Counted from the stretch's first letter, positions 1 through 11,674 are shown. The stretch is DNA of 44,581 bases from an uncultured Alphaproteobacteria bacterium (GCA_937995535.1 CALKJU010000025.1:1-44581), one strand, 5' to 3'. Translations and numbers: made by a program. Notes: generated from the sequence alone by a model not told the origin.

Positions 1-28
1 TGCGCAGTTTATTTATCCAGTACTTGTG

Positions 29-354
29 GTTTCCGCCAAAGACCCGATGAATAGGGGATCAAGACGTCGTTTTCACGGTAAATGACGGCGAATGCCCGGA
101 AGTTTCCGCCAAAGACCCGATGAATAGGGGATCAAGACCGGCGGACACGTCCAAGACGGACGTGTCGGTCAGAGTTTCCGCCAAAGACCCGATGAATAGG
201 GGATCAAGACGTGGCAGCGATACTTCAACGCGCGGTGACGGTGCCGTTTCCGCCAAAGACCCGATGAATAGGGGATCAAGACGTGATTTTCCTGACCAAC
301 CGCGCCCGAGACGCAGCGTTTCCGCCAAAGACCCGATGCAGAGGGGATCAGGAC
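29..354. CRISPR. CRISPR array end, five 37-nt repeats and four spacers
   Basis: Repeats lie at 29-65, 102-138, 174-210, 246-282 and 318-354. Each starts GTTTCCGCC and ends GATCAAGAC on the plus strand. The first four are identical; the fifth differs at repeat positions 22, 24 and 34 (window 339, 341, 351). Spacers are 36, 35, 35 and 35 nt. Bases 1-28 may be the remainder of another spacer, so the array may continue beyond the left edge. Read on the minus strand the repeat ends in GGCGGAAAC, like crRNA 5' handles of many type I and III systems. The degenerate copy on the right, however, marks that side as the leader-distal end. No cas gene is in the window, so the type cannot be assigned. Confidence 0.95.
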
Positions 355-531
355 GGCGCAGGCAGAAAGCCCGACGGTCGCCTGTGTGACGCCCGCGCAC
401 GACTTCTCGCCGCGCGACAGCCGGCGGAGGGGAACCGACGCGCGTCAGGCGGCGGGGTGCCGCGTTCGTCGCCCGGCCTGCGCACCGGGCGCTCGCCGCC
501 CAGGACCGGTGGGCCGGTCAGCGCGCCCCGC

Positions 532-607
<76 letters not shown>

Positions 608-641
608 GCCGCGCCCGATGTGCGACCGCGCGCCGTGCGCG

Positions 642-1778
642 TCAAGCCGGGCCCGGCCACGGCGCCAGGTCGCCCGCGGCCCACCCCGCCTCGAGCTCGG
701 CCGCGTGCGCTTCGAGGCGGCCCTGCGCGATCGCGTCGCGCAGCCCCCGCAAGAGGTCCTGATAATACCAGAGATTGTTCCAGGTGAGCAGGATCGCGCC
801 GAGGATCTCGCCGGAACGCACGAGGTGGTGGAGGTAGGCGCGGCTGCAGCGGGCGGTCGCCGGGCAGCGGCTGGTCGCGTCGAGCGGGCGCGGATCCTCG
901 GCGTGGCGCGCGTTCTTCAGGTTCACCGGGCCGCGCCGGGTGAAGGCCTGGCCGGTGCGCCCGGAGCGGGTCGGCAGGACGCAGTCGAACAGGTCGATGC
1001 CGCGCCGCACCGCGCCCAGGATGTCGGCGGGCTTGCCGACGCCCATCAGATAGCGCGGGCGGTCGGCCGGCAAGGCCGGACAGGTCGCGTCGAGCATCGC
1101 CAGCATCACCGCCTGCGGCTCGCCGACGGCGAGGCCGCCGACCGCGTAGCCGTCGAAGCCGATGCCGACCAGGCCGGCGGCCGAGCGCTCGCGCAAGGCG
1201 GGATCCGTACCCCCCTGGACGATCCCGAACAGGCCGTGGCCGGGCCGCGCCGCGAACGCCGCCTTGCTGCGCGCCGCCCAGCGCAGCGACAGCTCCATGG
1301 CCCGCGCCATCTCCGCCACCGGCGCCGGCAGGCGCAGGCACTCGTCGAGCTGCATGCTGATCGTGGCGCCGAGCAGGTGCTGGATCGCGACCGCGCGCTC
1401 GGGCGTGAGCAGGTGGCGGCTGCCGTCGAGATGCGAGGCGAAGGTCACCCCCTGCTCGTCGAGGCGGCGCAGGGCACCCAGCGACATCACCTGGTAGCCG
1501 CCGCTGTCGGTCAGGACCGGGCCGTCCCAGCCCATGAAGGCGCGCAGCCCGCCCAGCCGCGCGATCCGCTCGGCGCCGGGCCGGAGCATCAGATGGTAGG
1601 TGTTGCCGAGGACGATCTGCGCGCCGGTGGCGGCGACCATGTCCCAGGTCACGGCCTTGACCGTCGCCGCCGTGCCGACCGGCATGAAGGCCGGCGTGTC
1701 GATCACGCCGTGCGCGGTGTGCAGCCGGCCACGGCGCGCCGCCCCGTCGGTCGCCAGAACCTCGAAGCTGACGCTCAC
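642..1778 (-). CDS. tgt: tRNA-guanine(34) transglycosylase (queuine tRNA-ribosyltransferase)
   Basis: Exchanges guanine-34 in GUN-anticodon tRNAs for the queuosine precursor preQ1. The 378-aa length is normal for the family. Visible motifs are the substrate site [29 protein letters not shown] and the nucleophile Asp265 in LFDCVLPTR. The GTG start overlaps the queA stop as GTGA, so the two are translationally coupled and act in consecutive steps of queuosine synthesis. Oddity: the structural zinc site, Cys302/304/307 and His333 in E. coli Tgt, aligns to Ser303, Cys305, Thr308 and Asn334. Only one of four ligands remains, although SRAYLHHL and the surrounding fold are intact. Cys311 could be a substitute ligand. 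Family assignment is certain; whether the enzyme is active or zinc-bound is open. Confidence 0.95.
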   Translation of the reverse strand: MSVSFEVLATDGAARRGRLHTAHGVIDTPAFMPVGTAATVKAVTWDMVAATGAQIVLGNTYHLMLRPGAERIARLGGLRAFMGWDGPVLTDSGGYQVMSLGALRRLDEQGVTFASHLDGSRHLLTPERAVAIQHLLGATISMQLDECLRLPAPVAEMARAMELSLRWAARSKAAFAARPGHGLFGIVQGGTDPALRERSAAGLVGIGFDGYAVGGLAVGEPQAVMLAMLDATCPALPADRPRYLMGVGKPADILGAVRRGIDLFDCVLPTRSGRTGQAFTRRGPVNLKNARHAEDPRPLDATSRCPATARCSRAYLHHLVRSGEILGAILLTWNNLWYYQDLLRGLRDAIAQGRLEAHAAELEAGWAAGDLAPWPGPA

Positions 1779-2794
1779 GGTGCCGCCCGCTCGATCAGGC
1801 AGGCGTCGCCATAGGAGTAGAAGCGCAGCCGCTCCGCGATGGCGACGGCGTAGGCGCGCCGCATCCGCTCGAGCCCGCCAAAGGCGCAGACGAGCATGAA
1901 CAGGGTCGAGCGCGGCAGGTGGAAGTTGGTCAGCAGCAGGTCGGCGGTGCGGAACCGCCAACCGGGCGTGATGAACAGCTCGGTGCGGCCGGTGACCGGC
2001 CGCACCTCGCCCGCCGCGTCCACCGCGCTCTCCAGCGCCCGCAGCACGGTGGTGCCGACGGCGACGATCCGGCCGCCGGCGGCGCGGGTCGCGGCGATCG
2101 CCGCGGCGGTCGCCTCGGGGACACGGAACCACTCGGCGTGCAGCCGATGCTCGTCCGTGTCGGCGACGCGGACCGGGGCGAAGGTCCCCAGGCCGACATG
2201 CAGCGTCAGTGCGACGCGGCGCACCCCGCGCGCGTCCAGCGCGGCCAGCAGTCCCTCGGTGAAGTGCAGCCCGGCGGTCGGCGCGGCCACGGCCCCCGGC
2301 ACGCGGGCGAACGCGGTCTGGTAGTCGGCGCGGTCGGCCGGGTCCGGGGCCCTGCGCCGGATGTAGGGGGGCAGCGGCATGGCGCCGTGGCGCTCGATCG
2401 CGGCGAGCAGCGCCTCGCCGGCGCGGTCGAAGCGGAGGGTGACGCGGCCGTCGGGCTCCCGGCCTTCGACGGTCGCCGCGAGATCGGGCGCCAGCCGGAG
2501 CTCCTGCCCGGCGGCGAGCCGCCGCGCGGGCCTGGCGAACGCCGTCCATCTCGATCCGTCGCGTGGCTCGACCAGCGTCAGCTCGATGCCGCCGGTACGG
2601 AACCGCGTCGGCAGCACGCGGGTGTCGTTGACCACGAGCAGATCGCCCGGGCGGAGCAGCGCCGGCAGGTCGCGGACCGTGCGCAGCGCCGGCGGATCGC
2701 CGATCACCAGCAGCCGCGCCGCGTCGCGCGGCTGGGCCGGGCGCTGGGCGATCAGCTCCTTCGGCAGGTCGAAATCGAAGAGCTCGACCCGCAC
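1775..2794 (-). CDS. queA: S-adenosylmethionine:tRNA ribosyltransferase-isomerase
   Basis: Transfers and isomerises the ribosyl part of SAM onto preQ1 in tRNA to give epoxyqueuosine, the step after Tgt. The protein has 339 aa and begins [20 protein letters not shown], a typical QueA N-terminus. [40 protein letters not shown] and [13 protein letters not shown] are further family hallmarks. Its TGA overlaps the GTG of tgt by four bases. The upstream neighbour on this strand is coaD, separated by the opposite-strand pilin-like gene, so a promoter for queA-tgt should lie in about 2795-2888. Confidence 0.97.
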   Translation of the reverse strand: MRVELFDFDLPKELIAQRPAQPRDAARLLVIGDPPALRTVRDLPALLRPGDLLVVNDTRVLPTRFRTGGIELTLVEPRDGSRWTAFARPARRLAAGQELRLAPDLAATVEGREPDGRVTLRFDRAGEALLAAIERHGAMPLPPYIRRRAPDPADRADYQTAFARVPGAVAAPTAGLHFTEGLLAALDARGVRRVALTLHVGLGTFAPVRVADTDEHRLHAEWFRVPEATAAAIAATRAAGGRIVAVGTTVLRALESAVDAAGEVRPVTGRTELFITPGWRFRTADLLLTNFHLPRSTLFMLVCAFGGLERMRRAYAVAIAERLRFYSYGDACLIERAAP

Positions 2795-2888
2795 GGCTCA
2801 GGCGCGCGCCCGGCGGATCAGGGTTAACCCGGGATTCACCATGAATGTGCTCGATGGCGTCCGGTCCCGGCCGTGAAGGAGCCGTCTC

Positions 2889-3083
2889 TTGACCAAGGTC
2901 GAACTCGCCCTGCTCGCCGGGCTGATGGCGATCAGCATCGTCGGCGCCGCCGGCGCGCTCCGCCCGCAGCTCCAGTCCACCATGGACCGGATCGCCGCGG
3001 CGCTGGCACCGGAGAAGGAGCGGCCCTGCATCGGCCTCGCCTGCGTGGCCCCCGCGGCGGGCGCGCCGTCCGACACCCGCTGA
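2889..3083 (+). CDS. Flp-pilin-like small protein without a prepilin leader
   Basis: The product has 64 aa. Residues 2-34 resemble the mature Flp/Fap pilin helix: Glu at position 5, a long hydrophobic run ([19 protein letters not shown]), then QLQSTMDRI. The C-terminal tail carries two cysteines (PCIGLACV). The TTG start is supported by AAGGAG at 2876-2881, seven bases upstream. An in-frame TGA at 2874-2876 excludes any longer reading frame, so there is no positively charged leader and no Gly for prepilin peptidase. The gene stands alone on the plus strand between coaD and queA, with no tad or cpa genes in view. It could be a pilin-derived membrane peptide or simply a small inner-membrane protein. 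The start is well supported; the function is unknown. Confidence 0.7.
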   Translation: MTKVELALLAGLMAISIVGAAGALRPQLQSTMDRIAAALAPEKERPCIGLACVAPAAGAPSDTR

Positions 3084-3089
3084 GCGGCG

Positions 3090-3607
3090 CTAGGGCGCCG
3101 CCGCGGCGCGCTTGGCGTCGAGGCGGGCCAGCACCTGGGGCGAGACGAAGCTCGACACGTCGCCGTGCAGCGCGTGGATCTCCTTGACGAAACGCGAGGA
3201 GATGAACTGGTTGGTCTCCGAGGCCATGAGGAACACGGTCTCGATCTTCGCCGACAGGCGGCGGTTGTTGGCCGCCATCTGGAACTCGTACTCGAAGTCG
3301 GACACGGCGCGCAGGCCGCGGACGATCAGGTCGGCCCCGTGCTCGAGGGCGAAGTGGACGAGCAGGGAGCGGAACGGCACGACGTCGACGCGCGCCCCGT
3401 TGTGCGCGTTCGCGGCCATGATGAAGTTGATGTCCGCCTCGACCATCCGCGCCCGCTCGTCGAGCGAGAACAGCGGCTCCTTGCCGGCGTTGATCGCGAC
3501 CGCCACGATCAGCCGGTCGACCAGTGCGGTGGCGCGCCGGATGACGTCGAGATGGCCGTTGTGGATCGGGTCGAAGGTCCCCGGGTAGACGCCGATGCGC
3601 TGGCGCA

Positions 3608-3608
<1 letters not shown>
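3090..3608 (-). CDS. coaD: Phosphopantetheine adenylyltransferase
   Basis: Catalyses the penultimate step of coenzyme A synthesis, ATP plus 4'-phosphopantetheine to dephospho-CoA. The product is 172 aa from the ATG at 3608, or 173 from the preceding GTG at 3611. The nucleotidyltransferase signature GTFDPIHNGHLDVI lies at residues 9-22, and FEYEFQMAANNRRL and the C-terminal SSRFVKEI are typical of bacterial CoaD. The ATG at 3608 shares one base with the gyrA stop (TGATG), which favours it and suggests coupling to gyrA. A GCGGCGC-TAGG-GCGCCGC hairpin at 3084-3101 spans its stop and may end transcription from both sides. Confidence 0.96.
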
Positions 3609-6349
<2,741 letters not shown>

Positions 6350-6380
6350 GGTTGGGGCGGTTCCGAGCGGCGAAAAGCGT

Positions 6381-6407
6381 TGCGGCGCACAGGTTTGTTG
6401 CGCCGCA
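6381..6407 (-). promoter_or_regulatory. Inverted repeat in the gyrA leader
   Basis: TGCGGCGCA (6381-6389) and TGCGCCGCA (6399-6407) are perfect reverse complements separated by nine bases, 32 to 58 bases upstream of the gyrA TTG. It could be an operator or an mRNA hairpin. gyrA expression is supercoiling-sensitive in many bacteria, but nothing here shows the mechanism. Confidence 0.4.
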
Positions 6408-6457
6408 CAAGGATCTAGCAGAGGGCCGCCCGGGTGACAAGCTGACGGCCCGACGCG

Positions 6458-6994
6458 TCAGCCGCCGGGATCGGCCCGCAGCATCGCCTTGCTGAACGCG
6501 AGCAGGTCGTCGCGCCGAAGCTCGATGATGGAGCGGACCTTGTCGAGATCGAGCGCCTGGAGCTCATGCACCACGACATTGCTGAAGCCGACCATCCGTC
6601 GCAACGATTCGGCGAGTACAGCGGGGATCAGACCGGCCCGCCCGAGATTGACGAAGACCGCGGCGGTGTCGTCGGCGATGTCGAGCTTGCGCGGGAAGGT
6701 CGCGCGGTTGGCCATGTCGATCGCCTGCCGGCACGCCCAGGGGTCGCGAGCGGCGACCCGCCACCCGCGCGCCACGACCTCGAAGCGCAGCACGCTCGAG
6801 ACACGCCGGAGATCGACGAGATCCACGTCGCGACCGATGCGGGAGGCGACCTGCGCGGCCCGCTCGTGCCGATCCCAGGGATCGATCAGCCGGTCCGGCA
6901 GGATCGCGATGTCGAGATCGCTCCGCGCGAAATCCGGCTGTTCGTCGCCGCTCAACGGCGTCACCCTGCGCAGCCATGCGCCGGGCTCGAGCAT
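6458..6994 (-). pseudogene. Degenerate MntA-HepT toxin-antitoxin remnant fused in one frame
   Basis: The frame gives 178 aa from the ATG at 6994. The first half, SDLDIAILPDR through VDLVDLRRVSSVLRFEVVARG, matches the MntA nucleotidyltransferase antitoxin. The second half, CRQAIDMANR through LRRMVGFSNVVVHELQALD to the end, matches the HepT HEPN toxin. Normally these are two proteins of about 130-140 aa each. Here the MntA C-terminus and the first HepT helix are missing at the junction. The MntA GSx10DxD motif has lost GS. The HepT motif RX4HXY is damaged: Arg reads Ser (GFSN) and Tyr reads Leu (VHEL). The base composition is less GC-rich than its neighbours, fitting acquired DNA. It is most likely inactive, although the frame is open, so a reused single-chain protein cannot be excluded. 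Confidence 0.65.
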
Positions 6995-7056
6995 GGCACA
7001 GCCGGCCCGCCATCGCACCCCGCCACCGCTCCGACCTGCGCTCCTGGAGTGTCTCG

Positions 7057-8301
7057 ATGAAGCTGACCCTGCTCACGCTCGGCGGGCCGCCGCCCCTGAT
7101 CCGTCCGGCACCGCTCGAACGCGCCTGGATGGACGCCACGCCCGAGCGCTTCGCCTATCGCTGCCTGCCGCTCGCGATCGCCAACGCGCATGGCTGGGAG
7201 CTGCTCTGCCGCAGCGCCTGCACGGCGCAGTGGGACGGCGGGGCGGAGCGCGAGGCGCTGCGCATCGTCGGCCAGGGCGACGATCTGCCGATCAGCCATT
7301 TCGGCTCCGGGATCCTGACCTTCCATGTCGCCGCGCTGATCCGCACCGAGCCGGGCTTCGACCTCTGGGTCGGCGGGCCGGTCAACCGGCCGAAGCCGGG
7401 TGCAGCACCCCTCACCGGGATCGTGGAGACCGCCTGGGCACCCTACACCTTCACCATGAACTGGCAGCTCACCGAGCCCGGCCGACAGGTCCGCTTCGCC
7501 GCCGGCGAGCCCTTCTGCACCCTGTTCCCGGTGCCGCAGGGCCTGATCGAGAGCTGCGAGCCCGAGGTCCGCGGGCTGGAGTCCGAGCCGGAGCTGGCCG
7601 CCGCCTATGCCCGCTGGGCGGCGAGCCGCCGCGCCTTCGGCGAGGAGCTGACGCGGCCCGGCTCCACCGCGCAGGCCGAGCGGTGGCAGAAGCACTATTT
7701 CCGCGGCGTCCTGCCGGACGGCCGCCCGGGCGCGCAGCACCGGACCCGGCTCCGGCCGCGGCCGTTCCCGGGCCTGCCCACGCTCCCGGCTGCCGATCCA
7801 CCGCCGGCCGCCGCGTCAGCGCCTCTGCTCGTCGAGCGGCTGATCGAGCCCGGTGCGCTGCCCCTCCTGCGACGCCTGCTCATCGACCAGGCCCCCACCG
7901 TCCAGCCGCGCCCGGCGGCCAACGCCGACGCGGTCCGCCTGTTGCAGCAGGCCCGGCTGATCGGCGCGCGCGCCGCGGCGGCGCGCTTCGGCGTCCCCGG
8001 TCCGCTCTTCGATTGCGGCCTGCAGGTGGTCCGCTGGACGGCGAGCCCGCCGGCGCGCCCCGAAGCGCAGGGCGTCACCCATCGCCTCGCGCTCGTCGTG
8101 GCGGTCGAAGGCGAGGCCGAGGCGGCGGTGCAGGCAGCCGACTGGCAGGCACGGCTGTCCCCCGGCACGCTGCTCGCCTGGCCGGTCACCGCGACGCCGC
8201 CCTTCGGCTGGCCCAGGGTCGACGGCACCGTGCTCGCGGTCACCGCCGCACTCACCCCCGAGCTGCGCCTCGCCGCGCGCGACGGCCTCAAGGTCTGGTA
8301 G
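7057..8301 (+). CDS. DUF6065 family protein with a C-terminal extension
   Basis: The product has 414 aa. Residues 1 to about 235 match DUF6065: PAPLERAWMDATPERFAYRCLPL, IANAHGWELL, SHFGSGILTFHVAALIRTEPG and PVNRPKPG, then TFTMNWQLTEPG, with a run of prolines and charged residues after QKHYFRGVLPDGRPG. DUF6065 has no established biochemical role; in other genomes it is often near secondary-metabolite or oxygenase genes. Residues 245-414 are an extra globular-looking region rich in Ala and Leu that I do not recognise. The ATG at 7057 has GGAG at 7046-7049, seven bases upstream. The tail overlaps the convergent glycosylase gene by 14 bases. Confidence 0.75.
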   Translation: MKLTLLTLGGPPPLIRPAPLERAWMDATPERFAYRCLPLAIANAHGWELLCRSACTAQWDGGAEREALRIVGQGDDLPISHFGSGILTFHVAALIRTEPGFDLWVGGPVNRPKPGAAPLTGIVETAWAPYTFTMNWQLTEPGRQVRFAAGEPFCTLFPVPQGLIESCEPEVRGLESEPELAAAYARWAASRRAFGEELTRPGSTAQAERWQKHYFRGVLPDGRPGAQHRTRLRPRPFPGLPTLPAADPPPAAASAPLLVERLIEPGALPLLRRLLIDQAPTVQPRPAANADAVRLLQQARLIGARAAAARFGVPGPLFDCGLQVVRWTASPPARPEAQGVTHRLALVVAVEGEAEAAVQAADWQARLSPGTLLAWPVTATPPFGWPRVDGTVLAVTAALTPELRLAARDGLKVW

Positions 8302-8950
8302 CCGCGTCGCCGGGCCGGACCTCGTCGAGCGTCGCGGCCCCATAGTAGTGCCAGAGAAAGATCGCGGCGGCGCCGCGCCACGGCCGCCACGGCTCGGCGA
8401 GTGCGCGCAGCGCCTTGCCGGCCGGCCGCGCCGGCAGGCCGCGCAGGCGCATCGTCGCGACCTGCAGTGCCAGGTCGTCGGCCGGCAGGCAGTCGATCCG
8501 GCCGAGCGCGAACAGGCAGTAGATCTCGGCGCTCCAGCGGCCGAAGCCGGGCAGCGCGGTGATCCGCGCGACGATCTCCTCCTCGTCGAGCCCGTGCAGC
8601 TCGTCGATCCGCAACCGGCCCTCGGCGATGGCCTGCGCCAGGGCGCGGCCGTAGCCAACCTTGCGCAGGCTGAAGCCGATCGCGCGCAGCGCGTCGTCCT
8701 CGAGCCGGCAGAAGGCTTCGACCGTGGGCTCGCCGCCGAGCGCCGTCTCCAGGCGGCCCCAGATCGCCGCCGCCGCCTTGGTCGAGAGCTGCTGCGCCAC
8801 GACGATCCGCAACAGCGTGGCGAAGCCGGGCGGGCGCTGCCGCGGCGCGGGATGGCCGACCCGCGCCAGCGCCGCGGCGAGCGCAGGGTCGCGCTCCGCC
8901 AGCGCGTCGATCGCCGCGTGCAGGCGGAGCGCGTCGAGGGGCTGGTGCAT
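8288..8950 (-). CDS. DNA-3-methyladenine glycosylase II-like (AlkA family)
   Basis: A base-excision repair glycosylase of the HhH-GPD superfamily that removes alkylated purines. The product is 220 aa from the ATG at 8950; an in-frame ATG at 8968 would add six residues (MAYQAA). FATLLRIVVAQQLSTKAA is the typical first conserved helix. The helix-hairpin-helix is ITALPGFGRWSAEIY, followed by the catalytic Asp in CLPADDLALQ. The C-terminus PWRGAAAIFLWHYY matches AlkA-like proteins (PWRSYAAWHLW type). It lacks the extra N-terminal domain of E. coli AlkA. It is divergent from the TMEM43 gene and convergent with the DUF6065 gene. Confidence 0.88.
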   Translation of the reverse strand: MHQPLDALRLHAAIDALAERDPALAAALARVGHPAPRQRPPGFATLLRIVVAQQLSTKAAAAIWGRLETALGGEPTVEAFCRLEDDALRAIGFSLRKVGYGRALAQAIAEGRLRIDELHGLDEEEIVARITALPGFGRWSAEIYCLFALGRIDCLPADDLALQVATMRLRGLPARPAGKALRALAEPWRPWRGAAAIFLWHYYGAATLDEVRPGDAATRP

Positions 8951-9008
8951 GGCCGCCTGATAGGCCATCAGCGCGCGGCGGGTCCACCGACGGGGAGAGA
9001 CGGGCGCG

Positions 9009-9977
9009 GTGCTGCGACGGTTGGCGGGTGTGGCGCTGCTCCTCGTGGCCATCGGCGGCCTCGCGTTCAACGAATGGCGCGCCGGTCGCGCCGACCAGGC
9101 GCTGGCAGCGCTCCGCGCATCCGTGATCACGGTCGATCCGGCGGGCCTCGTGCCCGAGGAGGTCCCGGTGCTCGTCGGTGGCGACGCGACCGCCGGCAGG
9201 CCGCTGCGCGACCCGCCGTTCGCCGTCAGCGTCGTCGCCCTGCGCCTCGAGCGCCAGGTCGAGATGCTGCAATGGAAGGAGCGGATCGAGGGCAGCGGGC
9301 AGAACCGGACCGTCCGGCACGAGCGCGTCTGGTCGAGCGAGCTGATCGATTCCAGCAGGTTCTACGACCGCGCCCCGCTCAACCCGGGCCGCTTCCCCGT
9401 CGCCCCCGTTCGGATCCTCGCCGACGCGGCGCGCCTCGGCCGGCTGATGCTCTCGCCCGAGGCCCTGGCCGCCCTGCCGCCGAGCATCGTGCTCCGCCCG
9501 ACGCTCGAGGAGGTGACGATCGACGGCCTGCGCCTCGTGGCGCGCTCCGACGGCTACGGCAGCGGCGATCCGGCGGCGCCGCGGATCGGCGACGTGCGCG
9601 TGCGCCACCTGATCGTCCCGCCCGGCCCGATCACCATCGTCGGCAGCCTGCGCGACGGCCGGCTCGGCCCGTGGCCGGCGCCGAACGGCACTGCGGTCCT
9701 GCTCGCCGACAACGGCCTGCGCTCGCTGGCCGAACTGGCCCGCTCGCGGAGCCTCGCGCGCCTGCCCGAGCTGTGGGGCGCCCGCTTCGCCTTCGGCATC
9801 CTGGGGCTCGTCGCGACGGCGGCGTTGTGGGCCGACATCGCCGCCGCGGCACCCGGGCTCGCCCGCACGCTCGGCGGCACCCGCCGGCGCGCGGCACCCA
9901 TGATCGCACTGGCCCTCGTCGCCCTCGCCATCGGCCTCGGCTGGCTCCTCTACCGCACCCCCCTCGGCTGGCCGTGA
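9009..9977 (+). CDS. TMEM43 family membrane protein
   Basis: The product has 322 aa. An N-terminal membrane segment (residues 2-20) is followed by the conserved lumenal/periplasmic domain: FNEWRAGRADQAL, DPPFAVSVVALRLERQVEMLQWKE and VWSSELIDSSRFYDR (the family-typical SSRF). Three C-terminal hydrophobic stretches begin near residues 257, 275 and 298. This is the arrangement of TMEM43/DUF1625 proteins, which in eukaryotes sit in the ER and inner nuclear membrane; the bacterial role is unknown. The GTG start has GGGGAGA at 8992-8998. The gene is about 50 bases upstream of the ETF-QO gene on the same strand. Confidence 0.82.
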   Translation: MLRRLAGVALLLVAIGGLAFNEWRAGRADQALAALRASVITVDPAGLVPEEVPVLVGGDATAGRPLRDPPFAVSVVALRLERQVEMLQWKERIEGSGQNRTVRHERVWSSELIDSSRFYDRAPLNPGRFPVAPVRILADAARLGRLMLSPEALAALPPSIVLRPTLEEVTIDGLRLVARSDGYGSGDPAAPRIGDVRVRHLIVPPGPITIVGSLRDGRLGPWPAPNGTAVLLADNGLRSLAELARSRSLARLPELWGARFAFGILGLVATAALWADIAAAAPGLARTLGGTRRRAAPMIALALVALAIGLGWLLYRTPLGWP

Positions 9978-10028
9978 CGGCGCCCCTGTGATACCGGCGT
10001 CCGGCCGCCAGTCGGAGCGAAGGACAGG

Positions 10029-11660
10029 ATGCAGCGCGAGGTGATGGCGTACGACGTGGTGATCGTGGGCGCGGGGCCCTCGGGGCTCGCCGCGGCGATC
10101 CGGCTCAGGCAGCTCGCCGCCGAGCGCGAACAGGAGCTGTCCGTCTGCGTGCTGGAGAAGGGCTCGGAGGTCGGCGCCCACATCCTGTCCGGTGCGGTGC
10201 TCGAGCCCCGCGCGCTCGACGAGCTGATCCCCGACTGGAAGGACAAGGGCGCGCCGCTCGACACGCCGGCCACCGAGGACGCCTTTCTCTACCTCACGCC
10301 GACCAAGGCCTGGCGGCTGCCGACGCCGCCGCAGATGCGCAACCACGGCAACTACGTCATCAGCCTCGGCAATCTCTGCCGGTGGCTGGCGCAGCAGGCC
10401 GAGGCGCTGGGGGTCGAGATCTATCCGGGCTTCGCCGCGGCCGAGGTGCTCCATGACGACGCGGGCCGGGTCGTCGGCGTCGCCACGGGCGACATGGGGC
10501 GGCGCAAGGACGGCAGTGAAGGGCCCAACTTCCAGCCCGGGATGGAGCTGCACGGCCGCCTGACGCTCTTCGCCGAGGGCTGCCGCGGCTCGCTGACCAA
10601 GACCCTGTTCGAGCGCTTCCGCCTGCGCGAGGGCGTCGATCCGCAGACCTATGGTCTGGGCGTCAAGGAGCTGTGGGAGATCGACCCGGCCCGGAGCCGG
10701 CCCGGGCGGATCGTCCACACCATCGGCTGGCCGCTCGATCCGCGCACCTATGGCGGCTCCTGGCTCTATCATCTGCACGGCAACCTGGTCTCGGTCGGCT
10801 TCGTGGTCGGCCTCGACTACAGCAACCCCTACCTCTCGCCGTTCGAGGAGATGCAGCGCTTCAAGACCCATCCGGAGATCCGCCCGCTGTTCGCGGGCGC
10901 ACGGCGGATCGCCTATGGCGCGCGCGCGCTCAGCGAGGGCGGCCTGCAGTCGATCCCCAAGCTGGTCTTCCCCGGCGGAGCGATCGTCGGCGACGCCGCC
11001 GGGTTCCTGAACGTGCCCAAGATCAAGGGCACACACACGGCGATGAAGTCGGGGATGTGCGCGGCCGAAGCGGCGATCGACGCGCTCGCCGGCGGGACCG
11101 AGCGGCCGACCCTCGACAGCTATCCCGAGCGGCTGCGGCAAAGCTGGCTGTGGGACGAGCTGCACCGGGTGCGCAACATCCGCCCGAGCTTCCGCTGGGG
11201 CCTCCTGCCGGCGCTGGCCTATTCCGCGCTCGACACCTATCTGCTGCGCGGCAAGGCACCGTGGACGATGCACCACCATCCCGACCACGAGGCGCTGCGG
11301 CCGGCGCGCCGGTTCCGCCCCATCGCCTATCCCAAGCCCGACGGCAAGCTGACCTTCGACCGGCTGTCCTCGGTGTTCCTCAGCAACACCAACCACGAGG
11401 AGGACCAGCCCTGCCACCTGACCCTGCGCGATCCGGAAGTTCCGGTGCGCATCAACCTCGCCCGGTATGACGGGCCGGAGCAGCGCTACTGCCCGGCGCA
11501 GGTCTACGAGTTCGTCGACGACGGCGCGGGCGGCCGCCGGCTGCAGATCAACGCCCAGAACTGCGTCCACTGCAAGACCTGCGACATCAAGGACCCGACG
11601 CAGAACATCAACTGGATCACCCCGGAAGGCGGCGGCGGCCCGAACTATCCGAACATGTGA
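10029..11660 (+). CDS. Electron transfer flavoprotein-ubiquinone oxidoreductase
   Basis: Takes electrons from reduced ETF, fed by acyl-CoA and amino-acid dehydrogenases, and passes them to ubiquinone at the inner membrane. The product has 543 aa, the family length. The FAD Rossmann motif [17 protein letters not shown] is at residues 10-26. [19 protein letters not shown], the second FAD contact [22 protein letters not shown] and the membrane/quinone region are recognisable. The C-terminal ferredoxin-like domain contains CPAQVYEF and [12 protein letters not shown], ligands for one [4Fe-4S] cluster, and ends PNYPNM. GAAGGAC precedes the ATG. The mde and amidase genes nearby are catabolic and could feed it, but this is only suggestive. 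Confidence 0.96.
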   Translation: MQREVMAYDVVIVGAGPSGLAAAIRLRQLAAEREQELSVCVLEKGSEVGAHILSGAVLEPRALDELIPDWKDKGAPLDTPATEDAFLYLTPTKAWRLPTPPQMRNHGNYVISLGNLCRWLAQQAEALGVEIYPGFAAAEVLHDDAGRVVGVATGDMGRRKDGSEGPNFQPGMELHGRLTLFAEGCRGSLTKTLFERFRLREGVDPQTYGLGVKELWEIDPARSRPGRIVHTIGWPLDPRTYGGSWLYHLHGNLVSVGFVVGLDYSNPYLSPFEEMQRFKTHPEIRPLFAGARRIAYGARALSEGGLQSIPKLVFPGGAIVGDAAGFLNVPKIKGTHTAMKSGMCAAEAAIDALAGGTERPTLDSYPERLRQSWLWDELHRVRNIRPSFRWGLLPALAYSALDTYLLRGKAPWTMHHHPDHEALRPARRFRPIAYPKPDGKLTFDRLSSVFLSNTNHEEDQPCHLTLRDPEVPVRINLARYDGPEQRYCPAQVYEFVDDGAGGRRLQINAQNCVHCKTCDIKDPTQNINWITPEGGGGPNYPNM

Positions 11661-11674
11661 TCACTCGGCGCGGC

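Noticed and set aside
59..400. Minus-strand frame repeating the peptide RLDPLFIGSLAET
   Set aside because: It is a translation of the CRISPR repeats, not a gene.
504..519. Hairpin as terminator of tRNA-Lys
   Set aside because: Six base pairs and no T-run; kept only as a remark in the tRNA entry.
2842..2877. 11-codon frame [11 protein letters not shown] upstream of the pilin-like gene
   Set aside because: Too short and in another frame from the pilin gene; no ribosome-binding site is evident.
7695..11570. Minus-strand frame of almost 1300 codons
   Set aside because: Runs opposite ETF-QO and TMEM43 and through the glycosylase in another frame; composition is that of a GC shadow.
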